Shown one piece after another: positions 34,107 through 42,416 of a stretch of 64,000 nucleotides of DNA. The stretch is from Kribbella jejuensis. GTDB lineage: Bacteria > Actinomycetota > Actinomycetes > Propionibacteriales > Kribbellaceae. The first letter of the stretch is position 1. Each line of letters begins with the position of its first letter. The notes below the pieces were generated by a model. It saw nothing but the letters and a program-made list of their open reading frames with translations. It was not told the DNA's origin and ran no database searches. The position numbers and the translations under genes were made by a program. The stretch spans positions 2,728,001-2,792,000 of the forward strand of contig NZ_VFMM01000001.1 of the NCBI RefSeq assembly GCF_006715085.1, written 5' to 3'.

Positions 34107-34208
34107 GGTGCCTCCCCCACCGGCACCTGCCCGCCACCCCCAGCGGCCCCGACAGGTGCCGACTACCAGCAACATCGCACACGATCGGCGGCGCGCCTAG
34201 GTCCTGGG

Positions 34209-34874
34209 TCAGTTCGAGATCACCACGGTCTTCCGGATCAATTCGGTCTTGTCGATGGCGTTGAGCAGGTAGGTCGCGACGTCGGCGCGGGTCATCGTGA
34301 AGCCGCCGCGGACGGTGCCTTCGGTGTTGCTGCGGAAGGTGCCTTTGGCGGCCTTGTCCGTCAGGCGGGGCGGGCAGCCGATCGTCCAGTCGGCGGTGCT
34401 CGCGGCGATCAGTTCTTCCATCCGGCGGGCGTCCGCGAAGGACTCGCGGAGGAGGCGTTGCAGGATCGGCTTCACGACGTACTGCGTGAACGGGTCGTCG
34501 TTGCCCGTGTGGATGCCGGCCACGCTGACGACCAGGTAGCGGCGGACGTCGCCCATCGCCTGCAGGATGCTGGTCGCACTGGCGCTCAGCACGTCGCTCG
34601 GGCCCTTCGGACGCGGGCCGAGCGCGGACAGGACGACGTCGTGCCCGGCGATGACCGGGGCGATCGACTTCGGGTCCATCACGTCGGCGGTCACCACCTG
34701 CGCGAGGCCACCCGCGACGCCGGCCCGAGCCGCCACCAGCCGCAGCTCCGGTAGTTGTACCTGCAGACTCGAGCCCTCGCGGACCACGGCGGTGACCTCG
34801 TGTCCGGCAGCCACACCTTGGCGTACCAGCTCGGTTCCGATCCGTCCGGACGCCCCGAACACCACCAGCTTCAT
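34209..34874 (-). CDS. NAD(P)-binding (NmrA/SDR-like) oxidoreductase
   Basis: A 221-residue atypical short-chain dehydrogenase with N-terminal Rossmann motif VVFGASGRIGTELVRQGVAAGHEVTAVVR and the conserved VLSALGPRPKGPSDV segment. The usual YxxxK pair is not evident, as in NmrA/HSCARG-type or flavin-reductase-like proteins that sense NAD(P)H or reduce quinones and flavins. It is divergent from a TetR regulator 80 bases away with two operator copies between, so it is very probably the regulator's target. Confidence 0.88.
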   Translation of the reverse strand: MKLVVFGASGRIGTELVRQGVAAGHEVTAVVREGSSLQVQLPELRLVAARAGVAGGLAQVVTADVMDPKSIAPVIAGHDVVLSALGPRPKGPSDVLSASATSILQAMGDVRRYLVVSVAGIHTGNDDPFTQYVVKPILQRLLRESFADARRMEELIAASTADWTIGCPPRLTDKAAKGTFRSNTEGTVRGGFTMTRADVATYLLNAIDKTELIRKTVVISN

Positions 34875-34890
34875 CGTCGACCCCTCTAGG

Positions 34891-34932
34891 TTAGTGAATA
34901 CTCACTCACCATGGTTAGTGAACACTCACCAA
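34891..34932. promoter_or_regulatory. Two TetR operator copies
   Basis: Two 18-base imperfect palindromes: TTAGTGA-ATAC-TCACTCA at 34891-34908 and TTAGTGA-ACAC-TCACCAA at 34915-34932, 24 bases apart. They cover the divergent promoters of the NAD(P)-binding protein gene and the TetR gene. Confidence 0.8.
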
Positions 34933-34942
34933 CCTGTCAAGG

Positions 34943-34957
34943 TACGCTGCGCGGGTG
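34943..34957 (+). promoter_or_regulatory. Leaderless promoter of the TetR gene
   Basis: TACGCT at 34943-34948, six bases, then GTG at 34955. The second TetR palindrome ends ten bases before the -10 box, so binding would overlap the RNA polymerase site. Confidence 0.6.
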
Positions 34958-35572
34958 GGCACGAGGGACGAGATTCTGGACGCGGCCGCGGAGGTACTGC
35001 GGACGCAGGGGTATGCGCGGGCGACGACCAAGTCGATCGCGCAGGTCGCCGGCTACTCCGAGGCCGCGCTCTACAAGCACTTCGCGGACAAGGCCGCGAT
35101 CCTGCTCGCTGTCATGCACGAGCGGATGCCCGAACTTCCCGGCTCGTTGAAGGAACTGATCGGCAACCCGGGAACCGGCACGGTTCGCGGCAATCTGACC
35201 AAGCTGGCCCGGACCGCGATCGACTTCTACATCGAGGGCTTCCCGATCCTTGTGTCGCTGTTCTCGTCACGCGAACTGCTGGCCGCGCACCGGCTCCGGC
35301 TGAAGGAGCTGAATGCCGGCCCGCACCGCGCGCAGGAGGGCCTGGTCCGCTATCTGCGCGAAGAGCAGAAACTCGGCAGGATCCGCCGTAACGCCGATGT
35401 CCAGGCCTCGGCGGCACTGCTGTTCGGGGCGTGCTTCCAACGCGGGTTCGAGGTGAGCTACGCCGGGATCACGCCGTCCGCCGAAGAGAACACCAAGTAC
35501 GCCGCGGCACTCACCAAAGCGCTCTGCGAATCACTGCGCTCGACGCCGGCCGCCGTCCAGTCCGACGGTTGA
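34955..35572 (+). CDS. TetR/AcrR-family regulator
   Basis: A 205-residue repressor-type protein. Residues about 1-50 form the three-helix DNA-binding domain (RDEILDAAAEVLRTQGYARATTKSIAQVAGYSEAALYKHFADKAAILLAV); the rest is the all-helical ligand and dimer domain. GTG at 34955 is the start, six bases after a TACGCT box and without a ribosome-binding site. It most likely represses itself and the divergent oxidoreductase gene through the two palindromes. Its last 42 bases overlap the convergent SDR gene. Confidence 0.93.
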   Translation: MGTRDEILDAAAEVLRTQGYARATTKSIAQVAGYSEAALYKHFADKAAILLAVMHERMPELPGSLKELIGNPGTGTVRGNLTKLARTAIDFYIEGFPILVSLFSSRELLAAHRLRLKELNAGPHRAQEGLVRYLREEQKLGRIRRNADVQASAALLFGACFQRGFEVSYAGITPSAEENTKYAAALTKALCESLRSTPAAVQSDG

Positions 35573-36313
35573 CACCCGCGCGATCAGCGCCCGGGGCGTG
35601 AATCGCGCGGCGGCCGCGATCAGCTTGTACCGGCGGCTCGGGATCGAGATCGCCTTGCCGGCCATCAGGTCCTTCCAGGCCGCGTCGACCAGGTCGTTCG
35701 CATCCAGCCACATGAACGACGGGATGACCGATTTGTCCATCTCCATCCGCTCGTGGAACTCGGTGTGCACGAACCCCGGGCACAACGCCATCACCGCGAC
35801 GCCCTTGGCGTGCAGGCCGGTCGCGAGCCCGGCGGAGAAGCTCGTCACCCAGGCCTTGTGCGCGCTGTAGATGTTGCGCTGCAGGAACCCCGCGACCGAC
35901 GACACGTTGATCACGGCACCCGAGCCGCGTTCGATCATCGGCAGCACAGCGGCGTGCGTGAGCCGCAGGACGACCCGGACGAGGAGGTCGAGCTGCTTCT
36001 CCTCGACGTCGACCGGGTTCTCCCAGAACGGCTTCTTCTGTCCGAACCCGGCGTTGTTCACGAGTACTTCGATCGGGCCGGTGCGGAAGCGTTCCTCGAC
36101 CCGGGCGAGGTCGTCGGTGTCGGTGAGGTCCGCGACCAGCACCTCGCAGTCGACACCGTGCAGCCGGGTGAGTTCGGCCGCGGTCTCCTTGAGCCGCGCC
36201 TCGTCCCGCGACACCAGCACCAGGTCGTACCCTTCGCGGGCCAGCTTGTCCGCGAACGCCCGCCCGATCCCGGTCGCGGGCCCGGTGACCAGCGCTGTCG
36301 CCCTACTGGACAT
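35531..36313 (-). CDS. Short-chain dehydrogenase/reductase
   Basis: A classical SDR of 260 residues: cofactor motif TGPATGIGRAF, NNAG motif VLVNNAGFGQ, catalytic Ser in INVSSVAGF and YSAHKA with Tyr and Lys. The final helices (SRRYKLIAAAARFTPRALIARV) resemble DltE/YqjQ-type SDRs that act on hydrophobic alcohols or sugars. ATG 36311-36313 has GGGAGG eight bases upstream; the frame extends 13 codons further but without support. Divergent from the HAD gene with 52 bases between. Confidence 0.9.
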   Translation of the reverse strand: MSSRATALVTGPATGIGRAFADKLAREGYDLVLVSRDEARLKETAAELTRLHGVDCEVLVADLTDTDDLARVEERFRTGPIEVLVNNAGFGQKKPFWENPVDVEEKQLDLLVRVVLRLTHAAVLPMIERGSGAVINVSSVAGFLQRNIYSAHKAWVTSFSAGLATGLHAKGVAVMALCPGFVHTEFHERMEMDKSVIPSFMWLDANDLVDAAWKDLMAGKAISIPSRRYKLIAAAARFTPRALIARVSTVGLDGGRRRAQ

Positions 36314-36353
36314 GGTGCAGTCCTCCCGTCGATGACCCACCCAGTCTGTCACT

Positions 36354-36368
36354 TACGCTGGTCGGGTG
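36354..36368 (+). promoter_or_regulatory. Leaderless promoter of the HAD phosphatase gene
   Basis: TACGCT at 36354-36359 followed by six bases and GTG at 36366, the same box and spacing as at the TetR gene. Confidence 0.6.
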
Positions 36369-37004
36369 CTGGCGGACATCGACACCTGGGTACTCGACCT
36401 CGACAACACCCTGTACCCGGCCGGGTCCGCGCTCGCCGAGCAGCTCACGCACGGCATCCTGTCGACGCTCGCGCAGTACTACGCGACCGACCTCGCCGGC
36501 GCCCGCCGGATCCAGTCCGAACTGGTCGCGGCGCACGGCACGTCGCTTCGTGGCGCGATGGTGACCGGGACGATCGACCCGCAGGACTTCCTCGGCTTCG
36601 AGCGCCGGATCGACTACTCGGTGATCGCCCCGGACCCGGCGATGGTCGCCGCGCTCGCGGCGCTTCCCGGCCGGCGGTACGTGTACACGAACGGGTCGGC
36701 GTACCACGCCGAGCAGGTGCTCGAGCGGCTCGGGCTGACGGACCGGATCGACGGCGTGTTCGACATCCTGGCCGGCGAGCTGATCCCGAAGCCGTACGCC
36801 GAGAGTCTCGACGCGTTCCTCGACCGGTTCGGGGTCGATCCGGTGCGGGCGGCGATGTTCGACGATCTCGAGGTGAACCTGGCGCTGCCGCACGAGCGCG
36901 GGATGACGACGGTCTGGGTGAGTGCCGGCACGCCGTACGAGCTGCTGGCCGAGCGGCGGTGGCGGACCACTGATCTGCCGGGGTTTGTCCGGGCAAACAT
37001 CTGA
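36366..37004 (+). CDS. HAD-superfamily pyrimidine 5'-nucleotidase-like phosphatase
   Basis: A 212-residue haloacid dehalogenase-type phosphatase. Motif I is WVLDLDNTLYP (catalytic Asp pair), motif II RYVYTNGS, motif III Lys in IPKPYAES, motif IV MFDDLEVNL. The DLDNTLYP form and length place it with the Sdt1p/pyrimidine 5'-nucleotidase group, which dephosphorylates UMP and CMP. The exact substrate is inferred only from the family. Start is a leaderless GTG. A FadR-type regulator follows 93 bases later in the same direction but has its own promoter. Confidence 0.9.
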   Translation: MLADIDTWVLDLDNTLYPAGSALAEQLTHGILSTLAQYYATDLAGARRIQSELVAAHGTSLRGAMVTGTIDPQDFLGFERRIDYSVIAPDPAMVAALAALPGRRYVYTNGSAYHAEQVLERLGLTDRIDGVFDILAGELIPKPYAESLDAFLDRFGVDPVRAAMFDDLEVNLALPHERGMTTVWVSAGTPYELLAERRWRTTDLPGFVRANI

Positions 37005-37097
37005 TGAATCTTGAGATCGGGCGCGGCGGACGGGCTGCGGTTGGCCAGATATGACTGGAATGGTCTGAGGACTTACGCTGCGCGGAGGAGGTGAGAG

Positions 37098-37790
37098 ATG
37101 GCTGCTACGGACAAGGCGCTGGCTGGGTTGCGGCAGATGATCGCGTCCGGCGAGCTCGGGCCGGGGGCGAAGTTTCCGCCGGAGCCGGAGTTGTGCGAGC
37201 ACCTGGGGGTGTCGCGGAGCTCGCTGCGAGAGGCGGTCCGGTCGCTCGGCGCGCTCGGCGTGATCGAGTCGCGGCACGGCTCGGGGACGTACGTGTCCGC
37301 GCTCGACCCGGCGGCGATCATCAGCCGCTTCTCGTTGTCGGTCGAGCTGATCCCGCTCGAGGGAGTGCTCGAGCTGCTGGAGGTACGGCGGGTGCTCGAG
37401 TCGCACGCGACCTCGTTGGCCGCGGCACGGCAGGATCCGGAGCTCGCGGACCGGTTGAGCGCCGTACTCGACCGGCTGGAGTCGACCACCGACGCGACCG
37501 AGATCCAGCACCTGGATGCCGAGTTCCACGGCCTGATCTGCAGCGCCGGCGGCAACCCGACCGTCACCGCGCTCACCGAGGTGATCCGGGGCCGCGGCGG
37601 GCACTACCGGATCTTCGAGCCCGGCGCGGACTTCGACGCGATCAAACAGACCAGCGACCGCGGCCACCGCGAGATCCTCGCCGCCATCCAGTCCCGCGAC
37701 CCGGCCGCCGCCGCCACCGCCGCCTCCGCCCACATCGCCCGCACCGAACTATGGCTCCGAGCCCTCCGCCCCGAACCAAAACCCGCATGA
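37098..37790 (+). CDS. FadR-type GntR regulator (FCD domain)
   Basis: A 230-residue regulator. N-terminal winged helix: LRQMIASGELGPGAKFPPEPELCEHLGVSRSSLREAVRSLGALGVIESRHGSGTYV. The C-terminal FCD domain (from about residue 90) has probable metal and ligand residues in LDAEFHGLI, SDRGHREILAAI and AHIARTE. FCD regulators bind organic acids or sugar acids. The promoter has a TACGCT box at 37074-37079 and an AGGAGG ribosome-binding site at 37086-37091. CCAG-N6-CTGG at 37045-37058 may be its operator. No obvious target gene is adjacent. The final 100 bases are very C-rich. Confidence 0.9.
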   Translation: MAATDKALAGLRQMIASGELGPGAKFPPEPELCEHLGVSRSSLREAVRSLGALGVIESRHGSGTYVSALDPAAIISRFSLSVELIPLEGVLELLEVRRVLESHATSLAAARQDPELADRLSAVLDRLESTTDATEIQHLDAEFHGLICSAGGNPTVTALTEVIRGRGGHYRIFEPGADFDAIKQTSDRGHREILAAIQSRDPAAAATAASAHIARTELWLRALRPEPKPA

Positions 37791-37857
37791 GCCGAACCCT
37801 CCACATCCGGCCGAAACCCGGGTGCATTGGACCGTTCACACCGAACCAAGGCCTGGC

Positions 37858-38286
37858 ATGAACTGGACCCTCCGCCCGGCGACCCCGGCTGACGTGGAGC
37901 CGCTCGCCGAGCTCCGTGCCGTCGTCATGCGCGCCGACCTCGAACGCCTGGGCCGCTACGACGAACACCGGGTCCGCCAACGCCTCCGCGACGGCTTCGC
38001 ACCGACCCACACCCGAATCATCGAGGTCGACGGCGAACTGGCCGGCTCCGTCACCATGCGCCCGACTACTGACGACGTCTGGCTCGAGCACTTCTACCTG
38101 GCCCCGCTCCACCAGGGCAAAGGGCTTGGCACCGCTGTCCTCAGAACTGTCCTGGAGAGCACGCAGGCGCCCGTCCGGCTGAACGTCCTCCAAGGGAGCG
38201 CGGCGCGGAAGCTGTACGAACGGCACGGGTTCGTGGTCGAGAGCGAAGACCCAGTAGACGTCTTCATGGTGAGAAAATTTCCGTAA
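37858..38286 (+). CDS. GNAT-family N-acetyltransferase
   Basis: A 142-residue acetyltransferase. The acetyl-CoA motif is LAPLHQGKGLGTAVL (variant of Q/RxxGxG/A), preceded by a beta strand WLEHFYLA and followed by RLNVLQGSAARKLYERHGF, the usual motif B. It transfers an acetyl group from acetyl-CoA to an unknown small molecule or protein amine. The ATG at 37858 gives the usual N-terminus MNWTLRPATPADVEPL; an in-frame GTG at 37822 would add twelve residues that look like a partial copy of this beginning. Confidence 0.88.
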   Translation: MNWTLRPATPADVEPLAELRAVVMRADLERLGRYDEHRVRQRLRDGFAPTHTRIIEVDGELAGSVTMRPTTDDVWLEHFYLAPLHQGKGLGTAVLRTVLESTQAPVRLNVLQGSAARKLYERHGFVVESEDPVDVFMVRKFP

Positions 38287-38358
38287 CCTGTCGAGATCTT
38301 GCGCTAACGGCGTCGGCTGCATAACCTCCAGACACTTCGTCACGGAGGGGATCCGCCA

Positions 38359-40284
38359 ATGTCCCGTTCACGCCTGCTCGCGGTCGCGTTCACGCTCGCG
38401 CTCCTCGGCACCACAGCCCAGCCGGCGACAGCCGCCACACCCCCACGCATCACCCGCGCCGGCCTCGATCCAGCACTCGTCGCAGGCCGCGGCGCCGACG
38501 TACCGTTCGTCGAGCAGGAGGCGGAGAACGCAACCTTCACCGGCGAGCGGATCGGCCCGGGACGGGAGGCGTACACGCTGCCCGCCGAGGCCTCCAACCG
38601 CACCGCCGTACGCCTGCAACCCAAGCAGTACGTCGAATTCACCCTGACCCGCCCCGCGAACGCCTTCACCCTGCGCTACAGCATCCCGGACGCACCGACC
38701 GGCGGCGGCATCACCGCGCCGCTCGACGTCACGGTCAACGGCAAGCACAAGCGCACGATGACACTGACGTCGCAGTACGCCTGGCTCTACGGGATGTATC
38801 CGTTCTCGAACGACCCGAACGTCGACCCGATCCCGGGCTGGTGGAAACCGGAGCCCGACCCGGTCACGAAGCCGTTCCGCCCGAACCACTTCTACGACGA
38901 ACAGCGAGTGCTGCTAGGCCACACGTACCAGGCCGGCGACCGCGTGCGGTTCGCCGTACCGCGGGACACGCCCGCGGCCTGGACCGTCCTCGACGTCGCG
39001 GACTTCGAGCTCGTCCAGGCGCCGCTCGAGCAGCCGAAGCGGTCGCTCGACGTACGCCTGTTCGGCGCCGACCCGACCGGCCATCGCGACGCGGCACTCG
39101 CGATCGAGGCGACGATCGCCGCCGCGAAGAAGCTCGGCTGGTCGGTGTTCATCCCCGCGGGCACGTACCAGGTGAACCGCCACATCGTCGTCGACCAGGT
39201 CACGATCCGCGGTGCGGGCAACTGGTGGACGATCATCAAGGGCAAGGTTCTGCCGCTGGCCGAGCCCGCGCCGGACAGGTCGACGCACAGCGCGCCGGGC
39301 TTCTACGGCAAGTACACCGGCAGCACCGATGTCCACCTGTCCGACTTCGCGATCGAGAGTGACGTCCGCGAGCGGATCGACACCGACCAGGTGAACGGGA
39401 TCGGCGGCGCGATCGGCGGCGGCTCGACGATCGAGAACCTGTACCTGCACCACACCAAGGTCGGGATCTGGCTGGACGGCCCACTCAACGGCCTGCTGAT
39501 CCGGAACAACGTGATCACCGACTCGATTGCCGACGGCATCAACCTGCACATGGGTGTGTCCAACGTCCGGGCGACCAACAACTTCATCCGGAACAGCGGC
39601 GACGACGGTATGGCGATGTGGTCGGAGAACCTGGCCGACCACGACAACGTCTACGACCACAACACCGTGCAGACGCCCGTACTCGCGAACGACATCGCGA
39701 TCTACGGCGGCCGGGACAACGCGGTCACCGACAACCTGGTCGCGGACCCGATCCGCGAGGGCAGCACGTTGCACGCCGGTTCCCGGTTCAACGCGACACC
39801 GTTCGAAGGAACGCTCACGTTCGCGCGGAACACCACCGTCCGCGGCGGTCCACGCGACCTGAACTGGAACATCGGCCTCGGCGCGATCTGGCTGTACGCG
39901 TTGCAGTCCTCGATGTCCGCCACGATCGAGATCACCGACAGCTCGTTCCTGGACTCGACGTACAACGCGATGATGTTCGTCGTCGACTGGCCGGTGAAGG
40001 ACGACTACGCGATCACAGGAGTTGCCGTCCGCAACATCCACGTCGACGGCACCGGGACGAACGTGGTGAACGCCCGGGTCGGTGGCTGGGCGACGTTCGA
40101 GAACGTCGACGCGCGGAACGTCGGCGCGCCGTTCGTGAACAACTGCGGGACGTTCCACTTCAACGGCCCGCCGGAGTTCGAGGCCCGCGACCTGGGCGGC
40201 AACGACGGCGGCTGGACCGGCGCGAGCTGGTGCGAGGACCGGCCCACCGTCGTGCCACCACCGCCGCCGTCGCCCTGGGGGTGA
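38359..40284 (+). CDS. Secreted parallel beta-helix glycosidase-like protein (GH87-like)
   Basis: A 641-residue exported protein with a signal peptide (residues 1-26, ending ATA). Residues about 45-210 form a carbohydrate-binding-like beta-sandwich (FVEQEAENATFTGERIGPG, FTLRYSIPDAP, VFDLVDV-like strands). From about 225 a pectin-lyase-type parallel beta-helix starts with LFGADPTGHRDAALAIEATIAAAKKLGWSVFIPAGTYQVNRHI, and contains GVSNVRATNNFIRNSGDDGMAMWSE. This layout matches GH87 mycodextranases/alpha-1,3-glucanases. It probably attacks fungal or bacterial alpha-1,3-glucans outside the cell. The end is a Pro-rich tail (PTVVPPPPPSPWG). Confidence 0.82.
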   Translation: MSRSRLLAVAFTLALLGTTAQPATAATPPRITRAGLDPALVAGRGADVPFVEQEAENATFTGERIGPGREAYTLPAEASNRTAVRLQPKQYVEFTLTRPANAFTLRYSIPDAPTGGGITAPLDVTVNGKHKRTMTLTSQYAWLYGMYPFSNDPNVDPIPGWWKPEPDPVTKPFRPNHFYDEQRVLLGHTYQAGDRVRFAVPRDTPAAWTVLDVADFELVQAPLEQPKRSLDVRLFGADPTGHRDAALAIEATIAAAKKLGWSVFIPAGTYQVNRHIVVDQVTIRGAGNWWTIIKGKVLPLAEPAPDRSTHSAPGFYGKYTGSTDVHLSDFAIESDVRERIDTDQVNGIGGAIGGGSTIENLYLHHTKVGIWLDGPLNGLLIRNNVITDSIADGINLHMGVSNVRATNNFIRNSGDDGMAMWSENLADHDNVYDHNTVQTPVLANDIAIYGGRDNAVTDNLVADPIREGSTLHAGSRFNATPFEGTLTFARNTTVRGGPRDLNWNIGLGAIWLYALQSSMSATIEITDSSFLDSTYNAMMFVVDWPVKDDYAITGVAVRNIHVDGTGTNVVNARVGGWATFENVDARNVGAPFVNNCGTFHFNGPPEFEARDLGGNDGGWTGASWCEDRPTVVPPPPPSPWG

Positions 40285-40308
40285 TAGCGGATCCCCAGGC
40301 CATCACGA

Positions 40309-41868
40309 TCAGCCGATGCCGGCGGGCTCCCGCTCAGCCGGGCCCGCGGCGGCCGATTGTGATGGCCTGGCAGTCCGGAATGCGAGCGCGAGCACGATCG
40401 CGCCGGTGAGTACGAAGCCCGCGGCGACCACGGCCGCGACATGCATCGCGTGGACGAACGTGTCGTTCGCGGTTTGCACCAGGTCGGGACGGTGCAGTAC
40501 GGCGGCCGCGTGCCGGGTCGTCTCGGCCGACGTACCGATGGCGTCCCGGTTCGGCAGGCCGGCCAGCGCAGGTGCGATCCGGTGCTGGTACGTCGAGGAC
40601 ACCACGGTCCCGAGTACGGCGACGCCGAGCACGCTGCCGACCTGGCGCAGGGCGTTGTTGACCGCCGAGCCGGCGCCGATCCGGTCCATCGGGAGCGTCG
40701 CCATCACGGCCGCGGTGGTCGGCGCGACGGTCATCCCGATCGCGAGACCGGCCAGGCCGCCGACGACGCCGATCAGGACCAACGAGGTGTTCACGTCGTA
40801 CAGCAGGTTGGCGGCGAAGCACGCCGCGAGCGTGAGGATCGCCGTACCGGAGACCTTGGCGACGCCCAGGCGCGCGGCGAGTCTCGCGCCGAGTGGTGAC
40901 CCGAGCATCACACCCATTGCGCTGGGCAACGACATCAGGCCGGCGTGGAGAGCCGTCATCCCGCGGGCGCCCTGGAGGTAGAACGCCAGGTAGAAGCTCT
41001 GCCCGGTGAGGGTCAGGAAGACCGCGGAGAGCGCGAAGTTTCCGGCCGAGAACCGGCGGTTGCGGAACAGCCGCGGGTCGAAGCTCGGCTGGTGCTCACG
41101 CCATTCGGAGAACAGGAATCCGGCGAGCAGGAGGAGGCCGGCGCCGATGCTGGCCCACACCTGCCAGCGGTCCCAGCCGCCCTGGTGACCGCCTTCGATC
41201 AGCCCGTACGACAGACCGAGCAGACCGAGCGTGGACAGGCCGAGGCCGATCGGGTCGAGGCGGCGGCGCTGCGGGCTGCGCGGGTTCGGGAGGACGAGGG
41301 CCGCGCCGATCACGCCGAACGCGACGATCGGCAGGTTGATGGTGAACACCGACCCCCACCAGAAGTGGTCGATCAGCAGACCGCCGAGCACCGGGCCGAC
41401 GGCGACTCCGAGACCCGCGGAGGAGGACCAGATCGCGATCGCGCCGGCTCGGCGTTCCGGCGGGAAGGTCCAGCCGATGATCGCCATCGAGGTCGGCATG
41501 ATCAGTGCGCCGCCGAGCCCCATGGTCGCGCGGGCCAGGATCAGGCCGACCGGATCCGTCGCCCAGGCGGCCCAGGCGGACGCGCCGCCGAAGACCAGCA
41601 GACCGATCATCAGCACGGTGCGATGGCCGTACCGGTCGCCGAGCGCGCCGGCGAGGAACAGTGCGGTCGCGAACAGCAGTGAGTAGATGCCGACCGCCCA
41701 CTGGAGCTGGCCGGGGGTGGCGCCGAGCCCGTCGACGGGGTCGGCGAGGCGTTCGAGAGCGATACCGAGAACGGTCGAGTCGATCCAGATGAGCACGGCC
41801 GAGACGACGAGGATGCCAAGAATGCGGCGTTGTTGGCTTGGATTCTGGGAAGGGTCGATGGTGGACAC
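40309..41868 (-). CDS. DHA2-type MFS drug exporter (EmrB/QacA family)
   Basis: About 519 residues with fourteen membrane helices, the DHA2 layout. Motif A occurs as GALGDRYGHRTVLMIGL and motif C-like glycines as GVAVGPVLGGLLIDHFWWGSVFTINLPI, both typical of proton-driven multidrug exporters. GTG at 41866-41868 is set by AGGAGA five bases upstream; the frame is open to 41940 but that part overlaps the operators. Divergent MarR and a near-perfect palindrome between them indicate drug-induced derepression. Substrate not predictable. Confidence 0.92.
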   Translation of the reverse strand: MSTIDPSQNPSQQRRILGILVVSAVLIWIDSTVLGIALERLADPVDGLGATPGQLQWAVGIYSLLFATALFLAGALGDRYGHRTVLMIGLLVFGGASAWAAWATDPVGLILARATMGLGGALIMPTSMAIIGWTFPPERRAGAIAIWSSSAGLGVAVGPVLGGLLIDHFWWGSVFTINLPIVAFGVIGAALVLPNPRSPQRRRLDPIGLGLSTLGLLGLSYGLIEGGHQGGWDRWQVWASIGAGLLLLAGFLFSEWREHQPSFDPRLFRNRRFSAGNFALSAVFLTLTGQSFYLAFYLQGARGMTALHAGLMSLPSAMGVMLGSPLGARLAARLGVAKVSGTAILTLAACFAANLLYDVNTSLVLIGVVGGLAGLAIGMTVAPTTAAVMATLPMDRIGAGSAVNNALRQVGSVLGVAVLGTVVSSTYQHRIAPALAGLPNRDAIGTSAETTRHAAAVLHRPDLVQTANDTFVHAMHVAAVVAAGFVLTGAIVLALAFRTARPSQSAAAGPAEREPAGIG

Positions 41869-41882
41869 GAAGTCTCCTATAA

Positions 41883-41938
41883 TTGTCAGGACCCTGACGA
41901 GAACTCCATCATGATAGATTGACAGGAACCTGTCAATC
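41883..41938. promoter_or_regulatory. MarR operators between exporter and MarR gene
   Basis: A perfect 22-base palindrome lies at 41917-41938: GATTGACAGG, AA, CCTGTCAATC. A second weaker copy sits at 41884-41899: TGTCAGG, AC, CCTGACG. Both share the CAGG/CCTG core and would overlap the exporter promoter and the start of the MarR transcript. Confidence 0.85.
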
Positions 41939-41972
41939 ATCTTTTCGCGTTCTCCCTGGCGCGACCGGCAGA

Positions 41973-42413
41973 ATGGAGCGCATGGACTCCTACGAGGACG
42001 ACGGGTGTGTGACGTTCCTGGTCCGGCACGCCTGGCTGAGCATGCGCTCGGTGCTCGCCGAGGCGCTCGACGAGCACGGCTTGTCGGTGCAGCAGTACGG
42101 GACGTTGCTCTGCGTCCGGAAGGATCCGGGCCTGACCGTCGCCGAGGTCGGGCGCGTGGTCGGGACGACGCGGCAGTCCGCGAACGAGCTGATCACCGGA
42201 ATGGAGCGCGCCGGGCTGGTCGAGCGGCGCCCAAACCCGAAGGACCGCCGTACCCAGCAGGTCCACCTGACCGAGGGCGGCCGCCGCCGGCTGGCCGAGG
42301 CGGCCCCCGCGATCCGCAAGGTCGAGAACGAACTCGAGGCCGCCTTCAGCACGACCGACCGCGCCACCGCGCGCGCCTGGCTTGCACACATGGTCACGGC
42401 CGTCGAGGGTTAG
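41973..42413 (+). CDS. MarR-family transcriptional regulator
   Basis: A regulator of about 146 residues with winged-helix core LSVQQYGTLLCVRKDPGLTVAEVGRVVGTTRQSANELITGMERAGLVERRPNPKDRRTQQVHLTEGGRRRL. It surely binds the palindromes upstream and represses the divergent DHA2 exporter and itself until a drug-like ligand is present (inference from arrangement). Start is ATG 41973 or ATG 41982; neither has a good ribosome-binding site. The downstream aminotransferase begins three bases after the stop, so it might be in the same transcript. Confidence 0.9.
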   Translation: MERMDSYEDDGCVTFLVRHAWLSMRSVLAEALDEHGLSVQQYGTLLCVRKDPGLTVAEVGRVVGTTRQSANELITGMERAGLVERRPNPKDRRTQQVHLTEGGRRRLAEAAPAIRKVENELEAAFSTTDRATARAWLAHMVTAVEG

Positions 42414-42416
42414 ACG

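Noticed and set aside
32043-34754. Plus-strand open frame of about 900 codons opposite the secreted DMFase-like gene
   Set aside because: Composition is Arg/Gly/Ala-rich with no known motif; the minus-strand gene has signal peptide, conserved domains and a ribosome-binding site.
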